This document shows positions 17,753-26,187 of a stretch of 64,000 nt of DNA, one piece after another (positions within the stretch are counted from its first letter, which is position 1; each line of letters begins with the position of its first letter). The DNA is taken from positions 1,612,001 to 1,676,000 of the forward strand of contig NZ_UAUU01000011.1 in the NCBI RefSeq assembly GCF_900457465.1, written 5' to 3'. This DNA comes from Sphingobacterium multivorum. GTDB taxonomy: Bacteria; Bacteroidota; Bacteroidia; Sphingobacteriales; Sphingobacteriaceae. The notes beneath the pieces were generated by a model. That model ran no database searches. It saw nothing but the letters and a program-made list of their open reading frames with translations, and was not told the origin of the DNA. The position numbers were made by a program, and so were the translations under genes.

Positions 17753-18035
17753 TGCCCATCTCCTGCTAGTTGAACTGAATTATTAAAAAACTCTTCAAAT
17801 CCGAATTGACCTACTCCGTCAAATGTGATTTCTTCAATTCCAAAAAATTCAAAGGCGCTAGCAAATTTTAGTAATTCTCTTATCTCTGGCGGAATTTGTC
17901 CTGTTGGCAATCTTTGGCTAATTCGTCAATTTGTTGATTTGTCAAACCTTCTTTTAATTCTACTTTATATTCGTCGCCATCTTCTTAAATATATTGTTCG
18001 GTCGAAATGGAAGTTAGTTTTTCCGTAGGTGTCAT
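17750..18035 (-). pseudogene. Broken SMI1/KNR4 family immunity-type gene
   Basis: From the ATG at 18035 the frame reads MTPTEKLTSISTEQYI, then hits TAA, continues in frame as EDGDEYKVELKEGLTNQQID, and after one shift resumes as LPTGQIPPEIRELLKFASAF and GIEEITFDGVGQFGFEEFF. It ends at QLAGDG, where SMI1/KNR4 proteins go on with FGN-type residues, because the IS256 fragment takes over. Nonsense, frameshift and truncation together make it a clear pseudogene. Such proteins are commonly immunity factors of polymorphic toxins. Confidence 0.75.
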
Positions 18036-18090
18036 AAATGCAATTGTGTTTTCTTGATGTGTCGTGTTATGCTTGTAGGTAACTGGCGCG

Positions 18091-18146
18091 GCGACTTGTC
18101 GTAGCTGTATCGAAGATACGAAAGTGGAGCTGTTTTGCCAAGTCAC
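18091..18146. repeat. Cruciform-like element A, upstream of the SMI1 gene
   Basis: Outer arms GCGACTT and AAGTCAC enclose an inner hairpin GTATC-GAA-GATAC, followed by AAAGTGGAGCTGTTTT. Most of it recurs at 26119-26182, in both cases 15-60 bases upstream of a minus-strand immunity-type start codon. It has the folded look of a recombination or regulatory site. Confidence 0.6.
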
Positions 18147-18535
18147 TTGTTATAATTTAGTGGATGCGCCATTAAATGAGGAATCTGGCTATCGGAATTT
18201 TTATGGAGATACCGCTAGCCCCAAATTACGAAGCATGGTGGTGCATTGAAAACTTTATCGATTTACCACAGGGACGGAATAGCGCTTTAGATTTCGGGGT
18301 ACATGCAGGCGAAGTCAAAGTCCGACTGGAATTTTTGCCAAGGAATAGATGGTCTATCTAAAAGCAGTGAAGCATGAAGCCACTCGGTATGATATATCAG
18401 ATATTTATATGCAGTGGTAAGGCTATTTTAATCAAGAGACAGAAGAGAAACTCCAGATAATAAATATACGCGTTAAGGAATTAAAGATTTTTTGGCGTAT
18501 AGCCGGGGGCCTAGTTAAATAGTTTACAGAAGAAA
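18147..18535. other. No recognisable gene
   Basis: The longest frame (18176-18361, 61 residues, containing DLPQGRNSALDFGVHAGEVK) and a short frame after it (MVYLKAVKHEATRYDISDIY near 18349) may be pieces of one decayed gene, but I cannot name a family. No RNA gene or clear terminator is visible. Confidence 0.35.
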
Positions 18536-18718
18536 CTATTTTGGTAAATTCATAAGTAGTTCCTTTGCAGGTACTTCTTGTATTTTTCCGTCAACTTTTA
18601 CCACCAAACTCTCACCCTTTGCTGCACTTTCTTCGGCTAGTTTTCGTAAAGCCTTTTGCACTCCTAAACGAATTCGTTCAGCAAGATTAATATTTTCAAT
18701 ATTTACCTTATCGTTCAT
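18536..18718 (-). CDS. Small antitoxin-like protein paired with zeta toxin
   Basis: A 60-residue protein with a helical N-terminal half (NLAERIRLGVQKALRKLAEE) and a basic-acidic tail GKIQEVPAKELL. Proteins of this size and pattern lie next to zeta-like kinases in Bacteroidota. Its start overlaps the end of the zeta fragment by 11 bases, a translationally coupled order. With the toxin truncated it may now be an orphan. A decayed second copy is at 16301-16425. Confidence 0.6.
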   Translation of the reverse strand: MNDKVNIENINLAERIRLGVQKALRKLAEESAAKGESLVVKVDGKIQEVPAKELLMNLPK

Positions 18719-19025
18719 TATAGTATTTCGATTTTAGTGTTGACCAAATTTCGCTATTTGAAACGAATTCTCCAAATTTATCACCCTGAGCAATAATTCC
18801 GGGGATTAAATCCATGTTATCAAAAACCAACCAGCGATCACATATTGGAATATAAATGTTAAACAAATTTTCTAAACCACGATGATAACGTCTTTCTATC
18901 ACATCAGATGGAATATTGTGTCCTCCGTTTTCTACTCTTTTCTTTACACGTTGTATGGCTAGTGCAGGGGAGTCGAGCCAAAAATAGAGTACAGTTACCA
19001 AAGAATTCGATATCTCGAATGTCAA
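18708..19025 (-). pseudogene. Zeta-toxin family kinase, C-terminal fragment
   Basis: The 105 residues match the C-terminal half of zeta-type toxin kinases (UDP-N-acetylglucosamine kinase family): VLYFWLDSPALAIQRVKKRV, GGHNIPSDVIERRYHRGLEN and a final DRWLVFDN. The N-terminal half with the Walker A loop that binds ATP is missing, so it cannot be catalytically active. The upstream 70 bases give no continuation. It is truncated toxin next to its small partner. Confidence 0.75.
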
Positions 19026-19100
19026 TGCTGCAAAAATAAAATATTGCGGGCTTTTATAAAGTTACTAGATTTTGCCAAATGGATGTTATCTGCTGTTTTT

Positions 19101-19571
19101 TTAATAAAAGGCACAGTAGAAATTCCATTCTTCTGTTTTCGCATTTTTAGCAAAATACATCGTTCCGCTATCAACTATATTCAAATTTGCTTTGTCGTCG
19201 GATGCAATTTGAAATACAAATTCAAAGTCGTTACCAAAATAAACACCCGGTTGACAAAAGCTTGGGTAACCTCCAAGTTTGTGTCCATATTGATTGTCAG
19301 CTGTATCATAATAACCTTCAATTACTCCCGAATTTTCAAGTTTTAATATTTCATCTTCCATTTCACTTGTTAAACCACCTCCATCCCACACAGGATAATC
19401 TTCTTCTATTTTTGAAGGTTTTAGGGGAAATGGTTTTAGTCCTGAATCAGGATTGTTTAATTCTTTAATTATTAATTTGTCTGATTTTTTATATTCTCGC
19501 AAAAGCCATTCATTTCCGTTGGCAGTTATATCCATTGGAAGTTCTTCTGCTATAAAAACAGTAATCACCAT
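19101..19571 (-). CDS. DUF1963 (YwqG-like) protein, probably 5'-truncated
   Basis: A 156-residue protein whose C-terminal half is typical DUF1963: HKLGGYPSFCQPGVYFG and the final SGTMYFAKNAKTEEWNFYC. DUF1963 proteins occur as immunity-type or stress proteins with no firm biochemical role. The frame stays open upstream of the ATG to about 19690 (FQLCLEDIEIRPDILADT), and full-length YwqG proteins are longer, so the original N-terminus has probably been lost at a junction near 19620-19690. Confidence 0.72.
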   Translation of the reverse strand: MVITVFIAEELPMDITANGNEWLLREYKKSDKLIIKELNNPDSGLKPFPLKPSKIEEDYPVWDGGGLTSEMEDEILKLENSGVIEGYYDTADNQYGHKLGGYPSFCQPGVYFGNDFEFVFQIASDDKANLNIVDSGTMYFAKNAKTEEWNFYCAFY

Positions 19572-19846
19572 TGTATCAGCTAAAATATCAGGTCTAATTT
19601 CAATATCTTCTAAGCAAAGTTGGAACAGAGGAAACGTCCAAAACGATGAGATAATTCGTATAAAAAAGTGGCGGATAGTGTTTTCAGTCAGTTTCTATCC
19701 TTGATAGACCGGTATAGGAATCTGTCCAATCTTGTGAGCTTTATACGTATGAACATATTTGGCTAAGATTGCCTCCTTTGGTGGTTAACGAGAGGAGCTT
19801 TTATTGCTTAATTTGTTTGTCTCATTAAAGCTACCGAATAAATAAA

Positions 19847-20305
19847 TTGGCTACGGATTCCCGAAATCGGGTAATGTACGCTCAAATTACCGTGCATGAT
19901 AAAAGCATGGGCATGAAAGATTATCATCTTTACAACAAAAATGGTCTTGCTTTTTATGTTTTCAGGAAATCTCAGGGCGTGTGGCAATTGGCATTCGGTG
20001 TACTTGCCGATGACATCAAGGAAGCGTGCATTGACGCTCTTATACTTCGCTTTGACACGGATGTGCCTGAGTTGTTTTATCATCATGGAAAACGCCATGT
20101 AGTGGAAGTTCGGGCCAAGAAATACAGCCTTTGGCCTATTTATCTCAATAATGCTTATGTAGGAAGTATTCAGTATGACACCTTCACTAAGCAGTTCAAT
20201 TACGACCTAGATGACAATTGCTTATTGACCGATGACCACGTGCAAAAGTATATAGTCCTGATCCAACGCGGGGAATTAAAGTGGATAAAGGACGATATGC
20301 GATGA
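19847..20305 (+). CDS. Repeat-family protein of unknown function, copy 2
   Basis: A 152-residue near-copy of 4412-4879. Homology starts at base 19860 (SRNRVMYAQITVHDKSMGMK), so the native start, the upstream hairpin and the leader of copies 1 and 3 are replaced by unrelated sequence; the ATG at 19847 is accidental or recruited. After the stop (in ATGA) comes the same tail as copy 1, CCTCGAGTCTGGGAGGATCT. It may be untranslated now despite an intact frame. Confidence 0.55.
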   Translation: MATDSRNRVMYAQITVHDKSMGMKDYHLYNKNGLAFYVFRKSQGVWQLAFGVLADDIKEACIDALILRFDTDVPELFYHHGKRHVVEVRAKKYSLWPIYLNNAYVGSIQYDTFTKQFNYDLDDNCLLTDDHVQKYIVLIQRGELKWIKDDMR

Positions 20306-20389
20306 AAAACGATATAAAAGGAATAAAAAAACCTCGAGTCTGGGAGGATCTTAAGGCTTCCTAAATACTGCGGAATAGTGCTGCTGTAA

Positions 20390-20917
20390 CTATGTTTCTA
20401 TCGTCGAGAATAAAAGGTGCTGTATTGATGGAGGATTTTCCCCATCTGCCTCGAAGATATCAACCTTTGTTTGTAGCAACCTATCGTCTTTAATTATCAG
20501 ATGCTCGGGGAAAACATGTTGTACTTTCTTTGTCAGCTTTTCAAATACCTGAAAATCAGTATCGCATACTGGGGTAAATGATTTTTTCCGATCGGGGAGG
20601 CGCATTATCCTGATCGCAAAATAGGGTAAAATAACACTAACAAATAAAGAGTATAAGATGTCTTCATTCTGCTCAAGGGGGAAGGAAAAGTGATATGAAG
20701 GGCTTCCCCCTAAGAAGGAATAGTCCCAGATTTCAGCAGACAGGTCGGTAAGGGACTCTTTTAATTGTTCCCATTGCCCGCGGTCTGACCAGGCTGATTC
20801 AATACATTGTTTCCGGTTATTGTAAGCTTCTGAAGCGGAATAAGCCATGATATCGTCGAGGGTAACACCCTCCGGATAATACTCTTTTAACTGCTCTGTT
20901 ATTTGTTCCTTTCGCAT
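20390..20917 (-). CDS. Orphan immunity-like protein of unknown family
   Basis: A 175-residue soluble acidic protein with no signal peptide or known motif. It begins MRKEQITEQLKEYYPEGVTL and contains YSFLGGSPSYHFSFPLEQNE and FEKLTKKVQHVFPEHLI. Six bases upstream of its start lies the stop of a 32-residue coding tail (20924-21022). A small cytosolic protein directly behind a coding tail is the layout of an immunity gene after a polymorphic toxin. The family is not recognised. Confidence 0.6.
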   Translation of the reverse strand: MRKEQITEQLKEYYPEGVTLDDIMAYSASEAYNNRKQCIESAWSDRGQWEQLKESLTDLSAEIWDYSFLGGSPSYHFSFPLEQNEDILYSLFVSVILPYFAIRIMRLPDRKKSFTPVCDTDFQVFEKLTKKVQHVFPEHLIIKDDRLLQTKVDIFEADGENPPSIQHLLFSTIET

Positions 20918-20923
20918 CTGAAT

Positions 20924-21022
20924 TTATTTACAATTAGTATCCCAGTTCTTCACTCCAGTCCCAGGATTAGTTCCTACCATATTGGCTCCTCTCGCAAGAT
21001 TCGCTCCAAGCTGTGCATTGAT
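20924..21022 (-). pseudogene. C-terminal tail of a lost toxin-like gene
   Basis: An open frame without a start reads INAQLGANLARGANMVGTNP then GTGVKNWDTNCK and stop. The composition (Gly/Asn/Ala rich, ending NWDTNCK) resembles tails of secreted polymorphic toxins, not a housekeeping gene. A stop codon bounds it upstream at about 21023. Only this tail remains of the toxin whose immunity gene would be 20390-20917. Confidence 0.45.
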
Positions 21023-21211
21023 TTAGACCTGCATTTCAGGAGGCCTTTTTTTTAATTTGTTAAAACTGCCGAACGAATCGACTGTTCTTCCGCGTAACCA
21101 ACTCTTCTTTCGAACCCATACCGTAGCCTTAACAATGCGTCATCATCTTGAAATTAAGAGCTGTATATATTCTTTTTAACAACCTTTTGATGAAAAGGAC
21201 GCGTACATATT

Positions 21212-22891
21212 TTAGGATATATTAAGGTTAATACGATTTATCCAAATTTGTTCTCGGTCTTGGTTGTTTTCAAAGTTCTGCAACATATATTCACGATTGT
21301 ACTTTACTTTTCCATTGAAATACAATTTACCATTTACGTAAACCTTTACTTTCTTCTTCAGATTGACCATTTCAGGCGAAATATTGATTGAAAATGATTT
21401 AATAGATGAAGTTTTAATTCTGAAAATGTTGTTTTGATATTCAGCTTTTATTTTTCCTGATTTTCTTGGAAAATCAAAAGCTTTTTTATTAACCTCCTGC
21501 ACAACTAAGCTATCGTTTTTGTCGTATTTCAACCATTGGTTGATTTTGAAATTTAACTCTTTGTGCCAATTTGATTTTCGGCTTAGGGTATCTAGTTTTA
21601 TATCAGAAAACCAATCAATATTTCCGTATTTTTCATCATCAAATTCCCAAGATATTTCTTTCGAAAAAGGATTTCTCTTCCGGCTTATTAGGTCGTTAAA
21701 AAGAATCTGATAAGCTGGTTCAGATTCGTCAAATTGTGGAAACCAATGCGGAAATCCATTGTAGCGATAATCTTTGTAATCGGCATTTATTCCGTTCATT
21801 AATTTTGTTAAATCATCATTTGCGTTTGGTGGATAATAATAATCCTCATCTGTTGAAAAATTGATAAATGAACGGTTTTTAATATTTTCAACGAAAGTAC
21901 CACCCGTAAATATTTTTGGATAAGTGTTAAATCCGTAAAAACCTGCAAATTGTGTAGGTTGTTTCATCAGATATGAAAACGACCCCGTTCCTCCGTTAGA
22001 ATGTCCCGAAATGAAAACTTTATTGTCATCAACGTTGACTGCTTTCTTGATACTTTCAAGCATTTCGGGAATCATAAAAAAGCCCTCATTTGATGTCATC
22101 CAATTGTATTGCCTGCTCCCTTTTGGAAAAACTAAAATGACATCATTTTGCTCTGCATATTTTGTGTAATATCTATTCCAACCACCTAAATTCCAATCTG
22201 CAAACTGATAATCAATCAACGCATTACTTCTTACTGCACCATGAAGAAAGAAAAGCAGGGAATACTTCTTATGAGGATTGTAATTTTTTGGTAAATGAAT
22301 AAAAAACGAAGTTTTGGTTGAATCGTTTATTTTGAATGAAATAGAATAATCCTGATTCTTTTTCGCTTTGTAGGGATTAAAGTTTTTTATTTTCTCATAA
22401 AGAGATTTTTCATCCTGAAATTTATCTAGGTTAGTTGGCTCTATGCTGAAAAATTCATCTTCCTTTACTTTTAATTGGATGTAAAAACGATCTTTATTTT
22501 TAATAGCATCACTTTTCAAAATTTGCCATCTTGGGTCACCTATTAGATCTTTATATTCTTCCGAAGCATAATCTCTAATGATATAATTCCAAGCGGGATA
22601 AGTTTTCCAGTCGGTTTCCTTCTTTGCCAGCGCAGATAAATAGGTAAATGCTTTATCTTTATTATTCAATTTATAGGCTAAGATTGAAGCGTTATAGCGG
22701 CTAAATTGATCTATACTATCCGGAAAGCGCGCAAATGCATCCTCGTATAATCCTAATGCATGCAGATACGCAATTGAATCTTTTGCTTTTTTTTTGTTTT
22801 CGACCGCTTTTCGAATCAAAGTTGAATAATTTTCCTGTGCTTGGGCAAATAAACTTAACAGAACTAAAAATAAAACAATACAATATCTCAT
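21212..22891 (-). CDS. Secreted alpha/beta hydrolase (esterase or peptidase-like)
   Basis: A 559-residue protein with a signal peptide (MRYCIVLFLVLLSLFAQAQ). Residues about 25-110 look like a helical TPR-like region, and residues 195-400 are an alpha/beta hydrolase: oxyanion-region LLFFLHGAV, then the nucleophile elbow ISGHSNGGTGSF (Ser in GHSNG) and a likely catalytic His in GFPHWFP. The C-terminal 140 residues are beta-rich and may bind substrate. It resembles Bacteroidota predicted esterases and depolymerases. Substrate unknown; periplasmic. The AraC gene just upstream in the same direction may control it. Confidence 0.77.
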   Translation of the reverse strand: MRYCIVLFLVLLSLFAQAQENYSTLIRKAVENKKKAKDSIAYLHALGLYEDAFARFPDSIDQFSRYNASILAYKLNNKDKAFTYLSALAKKETDWKTYPAWNYIIRDYASEEYKDLIGDPRWQILKSDAIKNKDRFYIQLKVKEDEFFSIEPTNLDKFQDEKSLYEKIKNFNPYKAKKNQDYSISFKINDSTKTSFFIHLPKNYNPHKKYSLLFFLHGAVRSNALIDYQFADWNLGGWNRYYTKYAEQNDVILVFPKGSRQYNWMTSNEGFFMIPEMLESIKKAVNVDDNKVFISGHSNGGTGSFSYLMKQPTQFAGFYGFNTYPKIFTGGTFVENIKNRSFINFSTDEDYYYPPNANDDLTKLMNGINADYKDYRYNGFPHWFPQFDESEPAYQILFNDLISRKRNPFSKEISWEFDDEKYGNIDWFSDIKLDTLSRKSNWHKELNFKINQWLKYDKNDSLVVQEVNKKAFDFPRKSGKIKAEYQNNIFRIKTSSIKSFSINISPEMVNLKKKVKVYVNGKLYFNGKVKYNREYMLQNFENNQDREQIWINRINLNIS

Positions 22892-22936
22892 AAATCAAAA
22901 TTTAATCAGGCAAATCTACAGACAAACTATTTCGGA

Positions 22937-22988
22937 AACTTGTAAAAATGGAACTTTACTCGAACTTGTAAAAATGGAACTTTACTCG
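22937..22988. repeat. Perfect 26-bp tandem duplication
   Basis: The unit starting AACTTGTAAAAATGGAACTT and ending TACTCG occurs twice without a gap or mismatch (22937-22962 and 22963-22988). It ends exactly where the stop codon of the AraC gene begins and lies upstream of the hydrolase gene. Confidence 0.9.
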
Positions 22989-23801
22989 TTAAGGATCCAG
23001 ATGCCAAAAAGTATCTTCTTTTCCTAAAATAGTTCCTTTGCTAAAAAAGTTTCTAGGTGAATTATCAACCAGATTTTTATAGATTTTATTAAGATGAGAT
23101 TGGTCGCTGAAATTAAACTCATAAGCAATTTCAGTGAAGCTACTTTCAGGGTTCTCAAAAAGTTTCTTGTTGACGGACTGCCTAAAAAGAACTATTTCGT
23201 AAAATTTTTTTATGGAAACTCCCAAATGAAATTGAAATAATCTGTTTAAATGTTGTCTGCTGATTCCAATGTAAGTTGAAAGTTCTGTGACAGATATTTT
23301 CTCGTCATTACTGAAAATATATTGAATTGCTTGTTCTAAAATTGGGCTCTCAAATTTTTTAAAACGATGTAATAAAGCGTTGTCTAAAAAATCTGAAATA
23401 TGTTTTGTTTGAGTTGTAGAAAAGATTTCTTTTAGTTCTTCTGGACTGAAAAACTCGTAATCTGTTATATAATCTGCAAAATTTAAATTTTCGTAAAATT
23501 GCTGGATACCTAAAGGATGAAATACAATGACGATTCTGTAAACTGTTCCAGATTGTTTTACATTAAGTACTTTTTGCCGAATAGGGGTGAAAATCTGAAA
23601 TGGGTTTGCGTTATCATCAAATTTTATTTCTCCATTTTCCAATCTCACATGATATCTATAAATTGAAATTGTATTATTAAAATGGGGGAAACATAGGAAT
23701 TTATTGATCACATTATTTGGTTTAATGTCCAAATAGTAATAATCAACATACTTTTTGACTATAGGATTTTTTGGTTTGAACGTTTGAAATAATTCCTTCA
23801 T
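22989..23801 (-). CDS. AraC family transcriptional regulator
   Basis: About 270 residues from the ATG at 23801, preceded by a purine-rich AGGTGGAAAG that can serve as ribosome-binding site; a TTG at 23822 gives a longer form. The N-terminus (FQTFKPKNPIVKKYVDYYYL) is the DUF6597-like sensor of Bacteroidota AraC proteins. The C-terminal helix-turn-helix reads VTELSTYIGISRQHLNRLF and FTEIAYEFNFSDQSHLNKIY. It lies 98 bases upstream of the secreted hydrolase gene in the same direction. Confidence 0.87.
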   Translation of the reverse strand: MKELFQTFKPKNPIVKKYVDYYYLDIKPNNVINKFLCFPHFNNTISIYRYHVRLENGEIKFDDNANPFQIFTPIRQKVLNVKQSGTVYRIVIVFHPLGIQQFYENLNFADYITDYEFFSPEELKEIFSTTQTKHISDFLDNALLHRFKKFESPILEQAIQYIFSNDEKISVTELSTYIGISRQHLNRLFQFHLGVSIKKFYEIVLFRQSVNKKLFENPESSFTEIAYEFNFSDQSHLNKIYKNLVDNSPRNFFSKGTILGKEDTFWHLDP

Positions 23802-23822
23802 TTTTAACTTTCCACCTCGCAA

Positions 23823-24184
23823 ATCTGCAATAATTTCAAAAATAAGAAAAAAAGTTAATGCTAAATCAACATATATCTGATCGTCTAAATAATAATGGAG
23901 ATTGGAAAAAAACCTAAACAGCTTTGCTGGAGATTAGCGCTTAGCAAAGGGCTACTTTAGTCTAATATAATTCACTATCAAACGCTAAGAAAAGTGATTA
24001 AAAGTAATTTATACATAATCGATATTATTTACTAGGTTATTGTGCTAATTTATTACATACTAAATAACTCATAAAATTTGATAAAGAATAGTCTGTCTGT
24101 AATTTTTCAGCTCATGTGATTGACTATCCATATAATTTACTTGTTTTTTTACTAAATATGTTAGCAATAATCAATTTATTGTTA
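23823..24184. other. Gene-free stretch
   Basis: About 360 very AT-rich bases between the divergent AraC and Rpn genes. I see no coding frame, RNA gene or repeat, only the Rpn promoter box at its right edge. Confidence 0.4.
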
Positions 24185-24192
24185 TATATTTG
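24185..24192 (+). promoter_or_regulatory. Bacteroidota -7 box before the Rpn gene
   Basis: TATATTTG fits the TAnnTTTG consensus and lies 24 bases before the ATG at 24217. No good TTTG-type -33 box is visible at the expected distance, so the call is tentative. Confidence 0.4.
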
Positions 24193-24216
24193 TCTGATAA
24201 TCAATTAATAAATATT

Positions 24217-25200
24217 ATGGCTAGATCAAAAAAACATTTGGGTAGGTATGTAGATCCACGTACCGATTTCGGTTGGAAATTTTACTTTGGTAGGGAGGAC
24301 AACAAAATCTTACTGATTGAGTTTCTCAATAGTCTGTTTCAGGGAGAGAAGATAATTTCGGATCTAAGATATAAGCCTGTAGAACATGATGGTGATTATG
24401 AGGGAATGCGTCGTGTTGTATTTGATTTACATTGTATCGGCAGCGATGGTGAGGTTTTCATCATTGAGATGCAGCAGCTCTTTCAAGAATTTTTTAAGGA
24501 CCGTGCAGTGTACTATACCTCACGTCTCATCAATAAACAATTAGCGCGAGGTAAGAAGGGTAGTGATTATTACCTACCGGAGGTTTACTTTATTGGTATT
24601 TTGGAGTTTCACATGGATAGAAATGGTAGTACCGGTATATCTCGTGTCACAGAGCGGCCTTATTTCTATGATGTTGCGCTGTGTGACAAATTGACCAAAG
24701 AAATATTCTATGATAAATTGGGATATAAAATGATTTCGCTTCCATTATTTAATAAACAGCCAGAAGAACTAAAGACAGTTATGGATCAGTGGTTGTACTT
24801 ACTTAAACACTTGAGTACCATGGATAGATTGCCAACATTTTTGGATAAAAGAATATTTGGTCTTATCTTTGAGATAGGAGAGATAGGTAAACTAACGGAG
24901 GAGGAGCTAATGTCATACGAAGCAAGTTTAAAACATAAGCGTGATGCTGAGAGCGTATTTAATTCGGCCAAGAAATCCGGAGAATCTTTAGGTCACGCTA
25001 AAGGCCTAGCAGAAGGTAAAGCTAAAGGTCTAGCAGAAGGTAAAGCCAAAGGTCTAGCAGAAGGTAAAGCCAAAGGACTAGCAGAAGGAGAGCGTAAAAA
25101 AGCTCTTGAGACTGCTAAAGCATTTAAGGAAATGGGGCTACCTATAGCTGATATTGCTAAGGGCACAGGGCTTTCTGTCGAAGAGGTCGAAAAACTCTAA
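24217..25200 (+). CDS. Rpn family recombination-promoting nuclease (PD-(D/E)XK)
   Basis: About 327 residues from the ATG at 24217; a TTG 27 bases earlier falls in the promoter box. N-terminal landmarks are YVDPRTDFGWKFYFG, then FDLHCIGSDGEVFIIEMQQL, which holds the D...ExQ nuclease core (family usually D-x15-ExQ), and FFKDRAVYYTSRLINKQL. These Rpn/PDDEXK proteins promote RecA-independent recombination and may act in phage defence. Before the C-terminus a 24-base unit is repeated four times (KGLAEGKA), then a predicted helix-turn-helix-like end LPIADIAKGTGLSVEEVEKL. Confidence 0.87.
   Translation: MARSKKHLGRYVDPRTDFGWKFYFGREDNKILLIEFLNSLFQGEKIISDLRYKPVEHDGDYEGMRRVVFDLHCIGSDGEVFIIEMQQLFQEFFKDRAVYYTSRLINKQLARGKKGSDYYLPEVYFIGILEFHMDRNGSTGISRVTERPYFYDVALCDKLTKEIFYDKLGYKMISLPLFNKQPEELKTVMDQWLYLLKHLSTMDRLPTFLDKRIFGLIFEIGEIGKLTEEELMSYEASLKHKRDAESVFNSAKKSGESLGHAKGLAEGKAKGLAEGKAKGLAEGKAKGLAEGERKKALETAKAFKEMGLPIADIAKGTGLSVEEVEKL
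24991..25086 (+). repeat. Four in-frame 24-bp tandem repeats in rpn
   Basis: Four units encode GHAKGLAE and three times GKAKGLAE. Units differ at few bases, so copy number can change by slippage or recombination without breaking the frame, altering the length of a linker before the C-terminal region. Confidence 0.9.
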
Positions 25201-25308
25201 GTTTCTTTATTTTGGATGACTGCTCCACCAATAGATGAATGGCACGAGCCGATTAAATTGGTTGACACAGTTTATGTTACAGTCTCCCGTTATATGCTGT
25301 GCTTCCTG

Positions 25309-26103
25309 TTATTCTGTTGTCGGTAATAGTTTGTCCGCTAAATATTGTTTCCATTTTGTCCCGGTAAACTCGCAATTTCCGCTTTTGATTTGAGCATTAG
25401 GAAATTCTGCAAGAATTGCTGTTAAGTCGTTCCAAACATTTTTCAATTTATCGTCCTTGTTTTCAAAATTCAAACTAAATTTTCCGTTTTCTACTTTAAT
25501 ATGCTTGAGAAAAATACCTTCTTGTGTCGAGCTAATTCTGTCCGCAAGTTGTATATAGTAACCTTGATAGTCTGGATAAGGAACTTGCTCTGGTTGTCTT
25601 TCTTCACCTGAATAATAACGAAACAGAATGTCGTGTCCGTATTTGCTTAATTTTTCTTTCCAAAATAAAGGTCTCGGAACTTCAGAAAGGTCAGCGGTCA
25701 AATATATTTCCTTCTCACTTGTCCAAGGCTTAAATGTTGTTTTTATTAGTTCTTGTTCTTCAATTTCAAGGCTGTTTGTAACAAGTCGAAAAATCGCAGG
25801 TGTAGCGAACTCTAAGCAAATTCCATTTTCAACTTCCCATGCTTCAATATATTCAATGTAATTGTCGTCACCAACATTTGTTACATCTATGTCAAAAGTC
25901 CATTCATAAATTTTTGATGGAATAATTTTGAAAGGCAAGATGTGTCTTTCTGAATTTGCCTTATAATTTGCTTTCACATTATAACCAACAATAATTTCAA
26001 GCGGATTTTCTTTTATTGCCAAAACGTGTCCGTCTTCAAAATAGAAGTTGTCGGACAACCATTTGTCAAGGTCGTTGAATGTATGTACGGTAGTTTTTAG
26101 CAT
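25309..26103 (-). CDS. Orphan immunity-like protein of unknown family
   Basis: A 264-residue soluble protein without signal peptide. It begins MLKTTVHTFNDLDKWLSDNF and contains WTFDIDVTNVGDDNYIEYIE and YPDYQGYYIQLADRISSTQ. I do not recognise a family. The element-B cruciform repeat lies 16 bases before its start; the related element A precedes the SMI1 pseudogene, which suggests a shared kind of immunity cassette. Base composition is AT-rich like the neighbours. Confidence 0.6.
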   Translation of the reverse strand: MLKTTVHTFNDLDKWLSDNFYFEDGHVLAIKENPLEIIVGYNVKANYKANSERHILPFKIIPSKIYEWTFDIDVTNVGDDNYIEYIEAWEVENGICLEFATPAIFRLVTNSLEIEEQELIKTTFKPWTSEKEIYLTADLSEVPRPLFWKEKLSKYGHDILFRYYSGEERQPEQVPYPDYQGYYIQLADRISSTQEGIFLKHIKVENGKFSLNFENKDDKLKNVWNDLTAILAEFPNAQIKSGNCEFTGTKWKQYLADKLLPTTE

Positions 26104-26118
26104 TGTATATGTAGAGCG

Positions 26119-26182
26119 GCGACTTTGCGAAGTAACGTAGCCGTATCGAAGATACGAAAGTGGAGCTGTTTAACCAAGTCGC
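26119..26182. repeat. Cruciform-like element B
   Basis: Perfect outer arms GCGACTT (26119-26125) and AAGTCGC (26176-26182) enclose GTATC-GAA-GATAC and the shared stretch GAAAGTGGAGCTGTTT. It is eight bases longer inside than element A (18091-18146) and sits just upstream of the minus-strand gene at 25309-26103. Confidence 0.65.
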
Positions 26183-26187
26183 TTATG

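Noticed and set aside
18091..18160. Integron attC site, because of nested stems and the nearby TTGTTATAAT
   Set aside because: No paired RYYYAAC/GTTRRRY cores at matching distance and no integron integrase in the window; kept only as an unexplained structured repeat.
24991..25086. Tandem 24-bp repeats as a possible CRISPR array
   Set aside because: The repeats are contiguous, lack spacers and are in frame inside the rpn coding sequence. No cas gene is present in the window.
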